A DNA stretch of 64,000 nt from Alteromonas halophila (GTDB lineage: Bacteria > Pseudomonadota > Gammaproteobacteria > Enterobacterales > Alteromonadaceae), in contig NZ_BMXP01000011.1 of NCBI RefSeq assembly GCF_014651815.1, positions 41,857 through 105,856 on the forward strand. Reading direction: 5' to 3'. The notes under the pieces were generated by a model that worked only from the letters and a program-made list of their open reading frames with translations, was not told where the DNA came from and did not search any database. A program made the position numbers and the translations under genes. Of the stretch, positions 29,247-39,977 are shown in pieces. Every line of letters begins with the position of its first letter. Within the stretch, counting starts at the first letter, position 1.

Positions 29247-32200
29247 ATGAAATTGCATTTGACGGGCACACTGCTTCTGGCATGGGTACTGAGTATCACT
29301 CCGCTTATGGCCTCTGCACAGGATGTTGCCACGCAACTCAAAGGGCCTAAAACTGCTACCAGCCAATACTCCGGGCTGGAATACGGGCCCATAGACTCGC
29401 AGGATACGCTGTGGCGTATCGCTGAGCGTTACCGGCAAAACAAGAACCTGAGTATTTATCAGGTCATGGTCGCCATCTATGAGCTCAACCCTGATGCCTT
29501 CGAAAATGAAAACCTTAATCTGCTGGTTGATGGCGCGACCCTCAAGCTCCCGTCAGAACGCTATATTTCCCGCATTGACAGTGAACAGGCGCGACAGCGA
29601 TCTGAGCAGGATGATCGTAATTTCTCATCAGCGCAAAATCAGCCCGGCGACAGCCTTAAAAACCTTAAACCCACCGTCCCCCTTGTTAATCAGCAGGATC
29701 TCTCTCAAACAAAAAACGATATAGAGCAAAAAATTACGCGGCTGGATGAAGAACAGGCCCGCCAGTTCGACGAACTGCGTCAACAATTTGCTATGTCGCT
29801 GGAAAATGTCCAGGCCATTCTCGATGAAAACCGCAAGCTGTATGAGCGGGTTGAAAACGTTAACGAAGATCTGCAAAACCTCAAAGGCCAGGTTGAGGGC
29901 GATGTTAAAAGTCAGATAGACACGCAGGTAGCGCTGCAGCAGGAATTGCTGGCTATGATCAAAGAAGAGCAGGCGCAGCGCAAGACAGAGCAATCGAGTG
30001 GTCTGATGGCGGCGCTAAGCAGTCCGATGGCGCTTATTATTGGTTCGGGCGTGCTGACGCTGGCATTGCTCGGTGGGGTGGCAGCGTGGTTGCTTGGCCG
30101 GAAGTCTCAGCCCCAGCCCGACGACTCGCCACAACCTGTGTCTGCCGCTGCAGATCGTGTAGATACCGACGATGACATTGACGATTTGACCACCGAGCTG
30201 TCCAGCGAGCTGGAAGAGAAATCTGAGTTCAGTGATGATGATTTGTTTAATGACGATGATCTTCTTGATGATGTACTTTCCAGCGAACTGGAAGACGCGC
30301 TGGATGACGAGCTTGAAAACTTCGCCGAACTGGACGATGACATGCTGGTGCCTGAAGAAGACGACAAGGATGAGTTTGAGTCTGGCGACAGCGAACTGGA
30401 TCAGAATGAACTGGACAGCCTTTTCGATGAAGATGATTTGTCTGAAACAACGCTGGAGCCTGATGACGACGATGATCTGGAAGGCATTGACCTCTCTTCA
30501 GACGATGATGACGATGACGCTTTGCAAGGGGTTGATGAGGACAACGACGCGGCTGAGCACGCACAGCAGGACGACGACGAGGAGCCTGTCCTTCCAGAAG
30601 AGGATGATGATGAGGCAGACGAGCCGGAGGACGCGCCGGTCGATCTGGACGAAGAGGACGAGTTTGAAGCGAAGCTGACGGAAGATTCAGTGGCCGAAGA
30701 AGACAGCCTGGCCATGTCTCAGGAACAGGTGGGAGTAGCGTCGGATGACGCCTCGCTGAGTAAACCCGATGTCGATGACAGTGATGACAAGCCAGAAATC
30801 AGTATTGATGAACTGCTGGAAGATGAAGAGCAGGACACCGATCCCTCACGTCTGAGCGAAGATACCGAGATTAATGAGGATACGCTGGAGAAACTGGACG
30901 AGGAAATTAACCAGAAAAACCAGGAAATCGATCGTCTGGCGGATAATATCATTGGCGAGATCGAACAGCTTGAAATGATGGGTGGTCTGTCAGCAGCCGA
31001 TGACGAGACAGACATCGAAGATGATGAAGAATTCGGTGACACGGACAAGTCGTCATCACAGTCTATTCAGGATCTGGATTCGATTACGGATGATATCGAT
31101 ATTGATGAAATGGAAAACGCTGATGAGTTCAGCGATCCAATTTCAGATGAGCTGATCGAAGAGTTACAGGCAGAAGACGAAAAGTCTGATGCGGCGCAGG
31201 ACGCCCTGGCCGATGAGCTGCTGGCTGAGCTGGGAGTCGGCGATGACAGCGATGTTGAGGACGCTCAGGCTGATTTCGGTGGGCAGGATGAATCTGACGG
31301 TGATGATAACGTCGAACTTGAGGACCCGCTTACCGACGAACTACTGTCGGAACTGGAAGCAGAAACCGAGCCGGATGATGATGCTGGCGGTAACGCAGAG
31401 GTGGACGCCGATTCGTTTGATGATCCTCTGACCGATGAGCTGCTGTCTGAACTTGAGGCTGATGATGCGTCACAAGAAACCGATGCAGACACTCAAACAG
31501 ATGAGACAGTAACGCTTGATGATCCGCTTGCCGACGACTGGCAACCCGATGCCGCTGCAGACGCAAAAGATGACGCAGATGATGACACAGTAAGTGATGT
31601 ACCAGAGCAGGCTGATGCGCAGGACGAGCCTGCCACACAGCCTGATGAAGACGCTGAGCCGGATGTGATTGCCGACGCAGAAGACAACGCCGATGACACC
31701 GTAAGCGAGGAACCGGCGCAGGAAGAAATGCAGGACGAGCCTGCCGCACAGCCTAATGAAGACGCTGAACCGGATGTGGTTGCCGACGCAGAAGACGACG
31801 CCGATGACACCGTAAGCGAGGAACCGGCGCAGGAAGAAATGCAGGACGAGCCTGCCGTACAGCCTGATGAAGACGCTGAACCGGATGTGGCTGTCGACGC
31901 AGAAGACGACGCCGATGACACAGTAAGTGATGTACCAGAGCAGGAAGAAATGCAGGACGAGCCTGCCGCACAGCCTGAAGAAGACGGACAGGATAAGGCA
32001 GAGGCACAACCTGAGAAAGATCAGGACGCGACAGACGCGCTGGACGATGCACTGGAAGACTTTGATCGGCAGATAATGGATGACCTGCCATCAATGACTG
32101 ACGAAGACTACACGGCGTCGGAAAAACAAGACGGTGAGAGTGACAGCGAAGACTTCGACGACAGTATTCTTAATGCGGCTTATGACGATGCGGATACATT

Positions 32201-32810
32201 TGAGCTTGAACAGGAGCAGGACGGAGTAGAGCCGGCGAGCAAGGCCGCAGACCCTGAGATCAATGAGCTTGAGGATGTGCCGGGACTGGATGACTGGTTA
32301 ACCGACAATGACAGCGACAGTGAAGATGAAGAAATCTTCAATGAGCTGGAAAATGCAGAGTTTGACGACCTGCTCAGTTCGATTGAATCAGAGCGGGATG
32401 AAGAGGCACGTAAGCCAACGCTGGATAATCCCGATTTAGATCTCGATTCACTGTTAAACGAATCAGAGCCGGATGAGGAAGATAACAAGACTCAACGTAA
32501 TGCCCGCGAAGACGACTTTCTGGATGTTGAAGCGCTGATGGATGACAGTCTGGATGAAGACGACGAAGATCTGGATGACACGCCGCTGGATCTTGATGTG
32601 AGTCTGTCAGAGTTTTCCGGTGTCGGCGATGATGACGACGTCATTGATATCGACAAAGATGCCGGCCAGAACGCCAATCTGGATCTGGCCAGAGCATACA
32701 TTGAGATGGACGATACCGACAGTGCCAGGGAATTGCTGGATGAAGTGCTCAAGCACGGTGATAACGCGCAAAAGCAGGAAGCACAGACAATACTGGACGC
32801 TTTGTCCTGA
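29247..32810 (+). CDS. fimV: FimV/HubP-type polar hub protein
   Basis: About 1187 residues from the ATG at 29247, where a signal peptide begins (LHLTGTLLLAWVLSITPLMASA). In order: a LysM-like domain (about 45-100), a coiled coil (about 160-250), one membrane span (about 260-285, ALIIGSGVLTLALLGGVAAWLLG), a very acidic cytoplasmic region of more than 800 residues, and a C-terminal FimV motif with a TPR-like repeat (LDLARAYIEMDDTDSARELLDEVL). FimV/HubP organises the cell pole, type IV pili and flagella. The acidic region contains four copies of a ~37-residue repeat. Its place before truA is conserved. Confidence 0.92.
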   Translation: MKLHLTGTLLLAWVLSITPLMASAQDVATQLKGPKTATSQYSGLEYGPIDSQDTLWRIAERYRQNKNLSIYQVMVAIYELNPDAFENENLNLLVDGATLKLPSERYISRIDSEQARQRSEQDDRNFSSAQNQPGDSLKNLKPTVPLVNQQDLSQTKNDIEQKITRLDEEQARQFDELRQQFAMSLENVQAILDENRKLYERVENVNEDLQNLKGQVEGDVKSQIDTQVALQQELLAMIKEEQAQRKTEQSSGLMAALSSPMALIIGSGVLTLALLGGVAAWLLGRKSQPQPDDSPQPVSAAADRVDTDDDIDDLTTELSSELEEKSEFSDDDLFNDDDLLDDVLSSELEDALDDELENFAELDDDMLVPEEDDKDEFESGDSELDQNELDSLFDEDDLSETTLEPDDDDDLEGIDLSSDDDDDDALQGVDEDNDAAEHAQQDDDEEPVLPEEDDDEADEPEDAPVDLDEEDEFEAKLTEDSVAEEDSLAMSQEQVGVASDDASLSKPDVDDSDDKPEISIDELLEDEEQDTDPSRLSEDTEINEDTLEKLDEEINQKNQEIDRLADNIIGEIEQLEMMGGLSAADDETDIEDDEEFGDTDKSSSQSIQDLDSITDDIDIDEMENADEFSDPISDELIEELQAEDEKSDAAQDALADELLAELGVGDDSDVEDAQADFGGQDESDGDDNVELEDPLTDELLSELEAETEPDDDAGGNAEVDADSFDDPLTDELLSELEADDASQETDADTQTDETVTLDDPLADDWQPDAAADAKDDADDDTVSDVPEQADAQDEPATQPDEDAEPDVIADAEDNADDTVSEEPAQEEMQDEPAAQPNEDAEPDVVADAEDDADDTVSEEPAQEEMQDEPAVQPDEDAEPDVAVDAEDDADDTVSDVPEQEEMQDEPAAQPEEDGQDKAEAQPEKDQDATDALDDALEDFDRQIMDDLPSMTDEDYTASEKQDGESDSEDFDDSILNAAYDDADTFELEQEQDGVEPASKAADPEINELEDVPGLDDWLTDNDSDSEDEEIFNELENAEFDDLLSSIESERDEEARKPTLDNPDLDLDSLLNESEPDEEDNKTQRNAREDDFLDVEALMDDSLDEDDEDLDDTPLDLDVSLSEFSGVGDDDDVIDIDKDAGQNANLDLARAYIEMDDTDSARELLDEVLKHGDNAQKQEAQTILDALS
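31575..31983 (+). repeat. 111-bp in-frame tandem repeat inside fimV
   Basis: Four copies of a unit encoding about 37 acidic residues (including DDTVSEEPAQEEMQDEPA) begin at about 31575, 31689, 31800 and 31911. The last three are exactly 111 bp apart and the first is one codon longer. Copies 2 and 3 are almost identical, so the array probably changes length by recombination or slippage. Confidence 0.85.
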
Positions 32811-32881
32811 AGCGACTTCACAGCGCAGGGATAAGTCTTTACACTTAGCCGTTTTTTAATGGTTGTGGAGATTCAGGGAAC

Positions 32882-33676
32882 ATGGCTCGTATAGCACTTG
32901 GTATTGAATATGATGGCGCGGCGCTCAATGGCTGGCAGCGCCAGCGGGAGGTGCCCAGTGTTCAGCAATACCTCGAGCAGGCCTTAACCCGGGTCGCCAA
33001 TACGCCCATCAATGTTCAGTGCGCTGGTCGCACCGATGCAGGTGTGCATGCCACAGGGCAGGTAATACACTTCGACTGTGAACACCACCGGCCGGAACGG
33101 GCCTGGACACTCGGTGTTAACGCGAACCTGCCAGACTCGGTCGCCGTTACCTGGTGTAAAAGCGTAAGCGATGAATTTCACGCGCGTTTCTCTGCCACCC
33201 ACCGTCGTTACCGGTACGTTATTTACAATGCAAAACTGCGTCCCGCGATTCTGGGGAAGGGGGTCACGCATGAATACCGGGAGCTTGATACACACAAAAT
33301 GCACGACGCAGCGCAGGCGCTGGTAGGCGAGCAGGACTTTACCTCGTTTCGCGCTGCACACTGTCAGTCTCATACGCCTTTTCGCAATGTCACACATGTG
33401 GAGGTGTCCCGGCAGGGCCGTTATGTTATTATCGATATCCGGGCCAATGCCTTTTTGCATCATATGGTACGTAATATAGCCGGCTCACTGATGGAAATTG
33501 GTGCCGGTGAACAGCCGGTAAATTGGATAGCCCAGTTGCTGGCACTTAAAGATCGTACGCAGGCCGCTGCTACCGCAAAACCTCATGGTCTGTATCTGGT
33601 TGAGGTCACCTATCCCTCACAATGGGATATCCCCTGGCACCCGGCGGGCCCTTTGTTTTTGTCTGAGCGACCATAG
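32882..33676 (+). CDS. truA: tRNA pseudouridine(38-40) synthase
   Basis: 264 residues. The catalytic Asp52 lies in the [13 protein letters not shown] motif; [15 protein letters not shown] near residue 196 is the second conserved TruA segment. It modifies positions 38-40 of the tRNA anticodon arm. It follows fimV by 71 bp and may share its transcript; AGGGA precedes the ATG. Confidence 0.95.
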   Translation: MARIALGIEYDGAALNGWQRQREVPSVQQYLEQALTRVANTPINVQCAGRTDAGVHATGQVIHFDCEHHRPERAWTLGVNANLPDSVAVTWCKSVSDEFHARFSATHRRYRYVIYNAKLRPAILGKGVTHEYRELDTHKMHDAAQALVGEQDFTSFRAAHCQSHTPFRNVTHVEVSRQGRYVIIDIRANAFLHHMVRNIAGSLMEIGAGEQPVNWIAQLLALKDRTQAAATAKPHGLYLVEVTYPSQWDIPWHPAGPLFLSERP

Positions 33677-33755
33677 CGTACCAATATAGCCGCCTGCGAA
33701 GAGGAAGTTGGTAAGGCAAACGCACGGGAATGACTTCTTAGACCAGTTTTGTTTT

Positions 33756-33784
33756 TTGCATTTTCCTGTAATGTGGTCTAATAC
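33756..33784 (+). promoter_or_regulatory. accD promoter
   Basis: TTGCAT (33756-33761), a 17-bp spacer and TAATAC (33779-33784) form a good sigma70 promoter about 100 bases before accD. An inverted repeat TTAGACCA (33738-33745) and TGGTCTAA (33774-33781) brackets it, the right arm lying over the -10. Confidence 0.6.
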
Positions 33785-33885
33785 CGCGCTATATTACGAG
33801 ATTCAAACAACGTTCGCTGTCTGATACAAACAATCACATCAAATCAGTCATGCGTCTGTGACAGTGATAAAAGGATTCGATTTCC

Positions 33886-34734
33886 ATGAGCTGGATTCAA
33901 AAAATTCTCCCCCGCACACAAACCTCTACCAAGGGCAATGTACCCGAGGGCATCTGGTCAAAGTGTTCATCCTGTCAGGCGGTGCTGTATCGCAACGACC
34001 TGGAGAAACAACTGGAAGTCTGCCCGAAATGTGATCACCACATGCGCATTGGCGCCCGCCGTCGCATAGATTCGTTTTTAGACGAGGGTGACCGTCACGA
34101 AATCGGTGCACAGCTTGAACCTCAGGACATCCTGAAGTTTAAAGACTCAAAGCGTTATAAAGATCGTATTAGCGCGGCACAGAAAAGTACCAAAGAGAAA
34201 GACGCATTGATTGTGATGCAAGGCAAACTAAAGGGTATGCCTGTTGTCGTAGCGTCTTTCGAATTTGCCTTTATGGGTGGTTCAATGGCGTCGGTCGTTG
34301 GTGCCCGGTTCGTAGCAGCGGTCAATACCTGCCTTGAACATAACATGCCACTGGTGTGTTTTTCAGCCAGTGGCGGCGCGCGCATGCAGGAAGCACTCAT
34401 GTCGCTGATGCAGATGGCAAAAACCTCGGCGGCGCTGGCCAAGCTCAGCGAACGCGGCATTCCCTATATATCTGTGCTGACCGATCCGACCATGGGCGGT
34501 GTATCAGCCAGTTTGGCCATGCTGGGAGACATTAACGTGGCTGAACCAAAAGCACTGATTGGTTTTGCGGGACCTCGCGTGATCGAGCAAACCGTGCGGG
34601 AGACTTTGCCAGAAGGGTTTCAGCGCAGTGAATTTTTGCTGGATAAGGGCGCGATCGACATGATTGTAGATCGTCGTGAGATGCGGGACCGCCTGCACGG
34701 GGTGCTGAGCAAGCTGCACCACGCGCACGCGTGA
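33886..34734 (+). CDS. accD: Acetyl-CoA carboxylase carboxyltransferase subunit beta
   Basis: 282 residues. The N-terminal zinc ribbon has CSSC (near 27-30) and CPKC (near 46-49). The crotonase-like core carries [18 protein letters not shown] and [13 protein letters not shown]. With AccA it transfers the carboxyl group to acetyl-CoA, the first step of fatty acid synthesis. folC overlaps its stop (GTGA), so the two are coupled. Confidence 0.95.
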   Translation: MSWIQKILPRTQTSTKGNVPEGIWSKCSSCQAVLYRNDLEKQLEVCPKCDHHMRIGARRRIDSFLDEGDRHEIGAQLEPQDILKFKDSKRYKDRISAAQKSTKEKDALIVMQGKLKGMPVVVASFEFAFMGGSMASVVGARFVAAVNTCLEHNMPLVCFSASGGARMQEALMSLMQMAKTSAALAKLSERGIPYISVLTDPTMGGVSASLAMLGDINVAEPKALIGFAGPRVIEQTVRETLPEGFQRSEFLLDKGAIDMIVDRREMRDRLHGVLSKLHHAHA

Positions 34735-36017
34735 GCGGAGCGTTATACGGCGACAGGCCGTTGCCCACCACATTAACTGAGTGGTTAGGCTATTTAGAGT
34801 CCATACATCCCAGTGCTATTGATATGGGCCTGGCGCGCGTGCGCCAGGTTGCTGACGCGATGACACTATCACTGTCACAGAGCACCGTTATCACAGTTGC
34901 CGGCACTAACGGTAAAGGCACAACCTGCCGTCTTATTGAAGCCATTCTGTTAAGCCAGGGCAAAACTGTTGGTGTTTATTCCTCACCCCACTTAACCGAT
35001 TACCGTGAACGGGTGCGTATCAATGGTGAGCTGCTGGACGAACAGGCCTATTGTGATGCCTTTGCGCGGGTAGAGGCTGCGCGAGACGATACAACTCTCA
35101 CCTATTTCGAGTTTGGCACGCTGGCCGCGCTGGACATGTTCAGTCAGCAACGACCCGATGTCGTGCTGTTGGAGGTGGGACTGGGAGGACGTCTTGATGC
35201 GACCAATATTCTTGATCCGGACCTGGCCGTCATTACGACTATCGATCTTGACCATCAGGCCTGGTTAGGTAACACACGCGACGCCATTGCCCGTGAAAAA
35301 GCCGGCATTTTTCGCCGGGACGGTGAGGCGGTCATTGGCGAGTTAGCTGCGCCAGACAGTCTTAAAGCTAAGGTTGATGAACTGAATGTGTCGGCCAGTT
35401 GGGCGCAACAGGACTTTATCGTCAGTGAACAGGGCACACACTGGCGCTGGCAGTTTGGTGATACCCAGCTTGACGACTTACCACGTCCGCAGATCCCGTT
35501 ACAGAATGCGGCTACCGCACTCGCTGTGCTATACCGGCTTGGCTGGCTGCAGGACGATGAGGGGCTGCGCAACAGTATTGCTTCGACATCGCTGGCAGCG
35601 CGTTGTCAGCGCATTGCTACGCAACCAGAGGTGATTGTCGATGTAGCGCATAATCCTCAGGCGACGCGTGCGCTTCGTCAGTGGGTTGATCGTCAGACTC
35701 AGGCCCCGCTGCATATTGTTGTGGGAATGCTGAATGATAAAGCGATCACAGAAAGTCTGCTACCGCTGACCGACCTGGACGCTAAGTGGTATGCCGCGGG
35801 AATTGCAGGTAGCCGGGGATTAACGGCTGATGAACTGATAAAAGCCGCGCAGGACGCGGGGATCAGGCACATCGAGGCTTATCCCAACGTGCGCAGTGCG
35901 TATACAGCGGCCTGTGGTAATGCCAGCGAATCGTCACGTATTTTAGTATTTGGCTCTTTCCTTACTGCGGCAGATGTATTAGCGTTGCACTCTGACAGTA
36001 GCGGTAGTGAGCAATAG
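34731..36017 (+). CDS. folC: Bifunctional dihydrofolate/folylpolyglutamate synthase
   Basis: 428 residues from a GTG that overlaps the accD stop by four bases. It has the Mur-ligase-type P-loop [31 protein letters not shown], and [12 protein letters not shown], all standard for FolC. It adds glutamate to dihydropteroate and to folates. The accD-folC-dedD-cvpA-purF order is conserved in gammaproteobacteria. Confidence 0.95.
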   Translation: MSGALYGDRPLPTTLTEWLGYLESIHPSAIDMGLARVRQVADAMTLSLSQSTVITVAGTNGKGTTCRLIEAILLSQGKTVGVYSSPHLTDYRERVRINGELLDEQAYCDAFARVEAARDDTTLTYFEFGTLAALDMFSQQRPDVVLLEVGLGGRLDATNILDPDLAVITTIDLDHQAWLGNTRDAIAREKAGIFRRDGEAVIGELAAPDSLKAKVDELNVSASWAQQDFIVSEQGTHWRWQFGDTQLDDLPRPQIPLQNAATALAVLYRLGWLQDDEGLRNSIASTSLAARCQRIATQPEVIVDVAHNPQATRALRQWVDRQTQAPLHIVVGMLNDKAITESLLPLTDLDAKWYAAGIAGSRGLTADELIKAAQDAGIRHIEAYPNVRSAYTAACGNASESSRILVFGSFLTAADVLALHSDSSGSEQ

Positions 36018-36026
36018 GAGAGAGCT

Positions 36027-36611
36027 GTGGCGTCGGGATTTCAGAACCGGCTGATTGGAACCGTGATTGTGGTTGCGTTAGCAGTGATATTTCTGCCGGA
36101 TTTCCTGGATGGCAAAAAACAAAGCAACAAAACGGCGTTTGAAAGCGTGCCTGCCAGTCCGGCAAAAAAGCCTATTGTTAACCCTGAGCCGTTTCCTGGT
36201 GAGCGTGTTGCCAGCGGCGCTGAACGGCCTATGGAAATTGTTGACGACGTCGCTGTCGATGCATCGCCTGACGCCAGTGACACCGCTAAGGCGGCTGACG
36301 ACACGCCGGCCCCTTCAGAGGACACCCTCGCCAGTCAGACCGTTGTGGACAGTCCCGGCGAAGCTGATGATGCCGGTTGGGTAATTCAACTGGGCAGTTT
36401 CCGTCATCAAAAAAATGTCAAACAACTGCTGGCGAAACTGGAAAGTGCCGGTTATCGCGCCTTCAGCCGGCCTATTAAAACCAGCTCTGGCCCGCTTACC
36501 AAGGTATTTGTTGGTCCTGATCTGGACAAAGCGAAGCTGGAATCGGCGCTTCCTCACCTAAAAACAGTCACTGGGCTGAAAGGCCGGGTAACCGAGTTTA
36601 AAGTGCAGTAA
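36027..36611 (+). CDS. dedD: DedD-type SPOR domain cell division protein
   Basis: 194 residues from a GTG with GGAGAG upstream. One membrane span near the N-terminus (LIGTVIVVALAVIFLPDFL, about 8-26) is followed by a Pro/Asp/Ala-rich linker (about 40-110) and a C-terminal SPOR domain (about 115-194, GWVIQLGSFRHQKNVKQLL) that binds denuded septal peptidoglycan. It follows folC by nine bases. Confidence 0.9.
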   Translation: MASGFQNRLIGTVIVVALAVIFLPDFLDGKKQSNKTAFESVPASPAKKPIVNPEPFPGERVASGAERPMEIVDDVAVDASPDASDTAKAADDTPAPSEDTLASQTVVDSPGEADDAGWVIQLGSFRHQKNVKQLLAKLESAGYRAFSRPIKTSSGPLTKVFVGPDLDKAKLESALPHLKTVTGLKGRVTEFKVQ

Positions 36612-36703
36612 GCCGGCATGTTTTCGTTACAGCAGCCCGCATAATGTCTCTGGTATAAACGCACAGAGAATTACAATTGCACACTGGTAATCTACTTACC
36701 TTC

Positions 36704-36771
36704 TGTTAGAATGCGCGCCATCTTGCCGGGGGATAGAAATCGGCCAGCAACGAACGTCGACCTGCGGGTCG
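36704..36771 (+). promoter_or_regulatory. Extended -10 promoter and leader hairpin upstream of cvpA
   Basis: TGTTAGAAT (36704-36712) is a TGn-extended -10 element. Downstream, CGACC/GGTCG with a TGCG loop (36758-36771) forms a perfect small hairpin just before the cvpA start at 36786. No PurR box was recognised. Confidence 0.5.
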
Positions 36772-36785
36772 CAGACTGAGAGATC

Positions 36786-37274
36786 ATGAACTGGGTAGAC
36801 TTTTCCATACTGGGTATCATTGCGGTATCTACCTTAATAAGCCTTATCAGGGGCTTTGTGAAGGAGGCCATTTCACTGGTTGTATGGTTCGGTGCGCTTT
36901 TCATTGCCAGTCACTTTTATGCCGATCTTGCCGTCTATTTTACAGGCATCACTGACGTCTATTTGCGCAATGGCGCTGCCATCGCTGTGTTATTTATAGC
37001 CACGCTCATCATTGGCGGATTATTAAACTATTCAATCAGCCAGTTGGTTGTGGCAACCGGCTTATCCGGCACAGACAGGGCGCTTGGCATCGTCTTTGGT
37101 GCATTAAGAGGGGTGCTTATCGTCAGCGCGCTGCTATTCTTTATGGATACCTTCACGCCCTCTGCTGGGTCAGACTGGTGGCAACAGTCCATTCTGATCC
37201 CGGAATTTGCAGTCATCATTGAGTGGTTTTTTACGTTTGTAAAAGACAGCTCCAGTTTCTTAAAATCCGCTTGA
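36786..37274 (+). CDS. cvpA: CvpA family membrane protein
   Basis: 162 residues with four hydrophobic segments (about 4-22, 28-46, 65-88, 105-122). It opens with [27 protein letters not shown], the family signature. CvpA is linked to colicin V export and envelope stress; its exact function is open. It is 16 bp from purF and probably co-transcribed, as in E. coli. Confidence 0.92.
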   Translation: MNWVDFSILGIIAVSTLISLIRGFVKEAISLVVWFGALFIASHFYADLAVYFTGITDVYLRNGAAIAVLFIATLIIGGLLNYSISQLVVATGLSGTDRALGIVFGALRGVLIVSALLFFMDTFTPSAGSDWWQQSILIPEFAVIIEWFFTFVKDSSSFLKSA

Positions 37275-37290
37275 AATAGGTAACGCAACT

Positions 37291-38814
37291 ATGTGTGGTA
37301 TTGTCGGAATTGTTGGAAAAACACCGGTCGCGCAGTCATTGTACGACGGCTTAACGGTTTTACAGCACCGGGGCCAGGATGCCGCAGGGATCATGACAAT
37401 TGATCAGAATATGTTCAATCTGCGCAAGGCCAACGGACTTGTTCGGGACGTTTTTCATACCCGTCATATGAAGCGCCTGACCGGTAATATGGGCATTGGT
37501 CACGTGCGTTATCCTACCGCTGGATCATCAAGCTCTGCCGAGGCGCAGCCATTTTATGTGAATTCGCCTTTTGGCATTGCGTTTGCGCATAACGGTAACC
37601 TGACTAATGCGCACGAGTTGCAGGAAGAAGTGTTTCGTATTGCCCGCCGTCATATCAATACCACATCAGATTCAGAATTGTTGCTGAACATTCTGGCGCA
37701 TGAACTACAGGAAGCGACCGACTTTACGGTTACGGCAGACGATATTTTCGAAGTCGTAACGAAAGTTCATAAGAAAATTCGTGGTGCCTATGCTGTGGTG
37801 GCTGCCATCATCGGGCAGGGCGTGGTGGCATTTCGCGACCCGCATGGTATTCGTCCGCTGGCACTGGGCAAACGCGTGACCGAAATGGGTGAAGAATACA
37901 TGGTCGCCTCAGAAAGTGTGGCGCTTGATGCAGTCGGCTTTACGTTTATTCGTGACGTTGCGCCTGGTGAGGCTGTATTTATTACTGAAGCTGGCGAGTT
38001 GCACACTAAACAGTGCGCTGAGAACCCGGTAACTGCCCCCTGTATTTTTGAATTTGTTTATTTTGCCCGCCCTGACAGCTTTATCGACGGGGTGTCTGTG
38101 TACGCATCGCGGGTGAATATGGGCCGTAAGCTGGGTGAGAAAATTGCACGTGAATGGGCCGACATGGACATTGATGTCGTGATCCCGATTCCCGAGACGT
38201 CCATGGACGTTGCCCTGCAGATCGCGAATACGCTGAAACTGCCTTACCGTCAGGGCTTCGTGAAAAACCGTTACATTGGCCGCACGTTCATTATGCCGGG
38301 CCAGACAATGCGTAAAAAGTCAGTTCGCAAGAAGCTCAACGCCATTTCTTCAGAATTTAAAGGCAAGAACGTGCTGTTGGTTGACGATTCCATCGTACGC
38401 GGTACGACGTCGGGACAAATTATTGAAATGGCCCGTGAGTCTGGGGCGAAAAAAGTATACTTTGCTTCTGCCGCGCCAGAGATTCGTTTTCCCAATGTTT
38501 ACGGCATTGACATGCCATCAGCGAACGAGCTGATTGCGTACGGCCGTGAAATTGATCAGATTGCCGATCTGATTCAGGCTGATGGGCTGGTATTTCAGGA
38601 CTTAACAGACCTGGTAGATGCAGTTAAAGAAGAGAACGACAATATTCAGCGTTTCGAAACCTCGGTATTTGATGGCAATTACATTACGGCTGATATCGAT
38701 CAGGAATACCTTGAACGGGTAGATATGGCGCGTGGGGAAAAGACCCGCAATGCGCCGGTTCTGCAGGCCGAGCTGAGTAATCTGGATCTGTACAATATGG
38801 ATTCACAGGACTAA
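37291..38814 (+). CDS. purF: Amidophosphoribosyltransferase
   Basis: 507 residues. Cys2 (MCGIVGIVG) is the N-terminal nucleophile of the glutaminase domain; the phosphoribosyltransferase domain has the [18 protein letters not shown] loop near residue 365. It catalyses the first committed step of purine synthesis. The last ~20 bases of the gene, including the stop codon, are tandemly duplicated. Confidence 0.96.
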   Translation: MCGIVGIVGKTPVAQSLYDGLTVLQHRGQDAAGIMTIDQNMFNLRKANGLVRDVFHTRHMKRLTGNMGIGHVRYPTAGSSSSAEAQPFYVNSPFGIAFAHNGNLTNAHELQEEVFRIARRHINTTSDSELLLNILAHELQEATDFTVTADDIFEVVTKVHKKIRGAYAVVAAIIGQGVVAFRDPHGIRPLALGKRVTEMGEEYMVASESVALDAVGFTFIRDVAPGEAVFITEAGELHTKQCAENPVTAPCIFEFVYFARPDSFIDGVSVYASRVNMGRKLGEKIAREWADMDIDVVIPIPETSMDVALQIANTLKLPYRQGFVKNRYIGRTFIMPGQTMRKKSVRKKLNAISSEFKGKNVLLVDDSIVRGTTSGQIIEMARESGAKKVYFASAAPEIRFPNVYGIDMPSANELIAYGREIDQIADLIQADGLVFQDLTDLVDAVKEENDNIQRFETSVFDGNYITADIDQEYLERVDMARGEKTRNAPVLQAELSNLDLYNMDSQD

Positions 38815-38840
38815 GCCATATTTCACAGGACTAAGCCATA
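38801..38840 (+). repeat. 20-bp tandem duplication over the purF stop codon
   Basis: TTCACAGGACTAAGCCATA occurs at 38802-38820 and again at 38822-38840. The first copy holds the purF stop; the second lies directly before the terminator. Confidence 0.9.
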
Positions 38841-38867
38841 AAAAAAGCCGCTTTCGCGGCTTTTTTT
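38840..38867. terminator. Bidirectional Rho-independent terminator after purF
   Basis: A GCCGC/GCGGC stem with TTTC loop (38847-38860) is flanked by seven A and seven T. It serves both purF and the convergent Yip1 gene, whose stop codon lies at its edge. Confidence 0.9.
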
Positions 38868-39468
38868 AATTGTGTACGTAAACCGGTCCCATACCCGAGC
38901 TCCATAAAATGACTGACAGTGCCATCAGGATCACCAGCAGCACCAGGCCGCAGGTCACCACAGAGCTGGAGTAGATAAAGCCTTTTTCTTCTGGCATATG
39001 CAATAAGATAGGTACGCCAGAGTAAAGCAAATAAACGGAATAACTGATACCGACCAGCATGGCGGTCATCACGAACCACAGCTCAGGATACAAACCTGCA
39101 AATCCGACCATAAACAGTGGCGTTGCCGTATACGCAGCCAGTTCCAGAGACTGGGTCAGGCTCGGCTCAGCGTCAAACGACTTGGCAAGTTCGCGAATAA
39201 GTATAGCCAGTGCGACGACACCCACTACCAGACCTGCATACATACCGATCGCCATCATCATGGCACTTTGCTGCGTTAGTGTGATCAGCTCACCAGCACC
39301 AATGCTCCAGCCGGTATGTACCGACGAATAATAGGCAACGAGGGCGGGTATAAGTGCAATTACAGCAATATGACTAAGGGCGTAAAAATAGCTTTCGTGG
39401 CGTTTATCAATTGTCTGCCACTCTTCTTTCGGGTGTGTATAAATGCCGACAAGGTGGTTTAGTATCAT
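38866..39468 (-). CDS. Yip1 family membrane protein
   Basis: 200 residues. It opens with MILNHLVGIYTHPKEEW, typical of bacterial YIP1-domain proteins, and has five hydrophobic segments (about 33-50, 72-92, 108-125, 130-150, 172-192). The function of bacterial Yip1 proteins is unknown. It stands alone, convergent with purF. Confidence 0.8.
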   Translation of the reverse strand: MILNHLVGIYTHPKEEWQTIDKRHESYFYALSHIAVIALIPALVAYYSSVHTGWSIGAGELITLTQQSAMMMAIGMYAGLVVGVVALAILIRELAKSFDAEPSLTQSLELAAYTATPLFMVGFAGLYPELWFVMTAMLVGISYSVYLLYSGVPILLHMPEEKGFIYSSSVVTCGLVLLVILMALSVILWSSGMGPVYVHN

Positions 39469-39977
39469 AGTGGTTCACCCTCTGAACAGATTAATGCCGC
39501 ATGCTGTGAAATGTTTACAAAATTCACAACTTGTTTACATCGAGTCTGCAACAGGTTGGGTATGAGATCAACAGATATGTGTAAAAAATCAGCGATATGG
39601 GGAAAAACCAGCCAGTTTCGCGACGTGACATCCTCTCGGCGACGACTTTTCTGACAATGACGGCCAGTAACGGCTAGGACCGTCAGGCGTAAGGTTTAAA
39701 GAAAATGCGCAGGCGGTTCAGCCCGGCTAGTGCTAAAAGCGTTCATTATAGCGCCACCACTTTGCGCCGTAACCGGGCACGCGTCCTGGTGACCCCGGTG
39801 TACTGATGTAGCTCAGCCAGTTATCCCTGCGCTCATCACGACGTCAGGCAGCGTAAACGCATTAAATCGCCAGGTTAGGTTGTCTCAACGTGATAAATTT
39901 GACGAAAGTGTAAGCAAGTCACACTATCATTAGGGAAGACTCAAAAAGTAAAAAATAAAAAATAAAAAGGAACAGAT
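39469..39977. other. Gene-free divergent region upstream of the Yip1 and M14 genes
   Basis: 509 bases with no convincing gene. TGTTTACA occurs at 39512-39519 and 39532-39539, exactly 20 bp apart, with TGTGAA...TTCACA (39505-39528) across the first copy. This could be a regulatory site for the Yip1 gene. Before the M14 gene there is an A-rich stretch with AAGGAA (39967-39972) as ribosome binding site. TTGACG at 39899-39904 is a -35 candidate without a well-spaced -10. Confidence 0.5.

Noticed and set aside
30107..32094. Long antisense frames across fimV
   Set aside because: They are Ser/Ala- or Arg/His-rich mirrors of the Asp/Glu repeat codons and have no start signals.
36640..36785. PurR box before cvpA-purF
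   Set aside because: No sequence close to the ACGCAAAC-GTTTGCGT palindrome was found.
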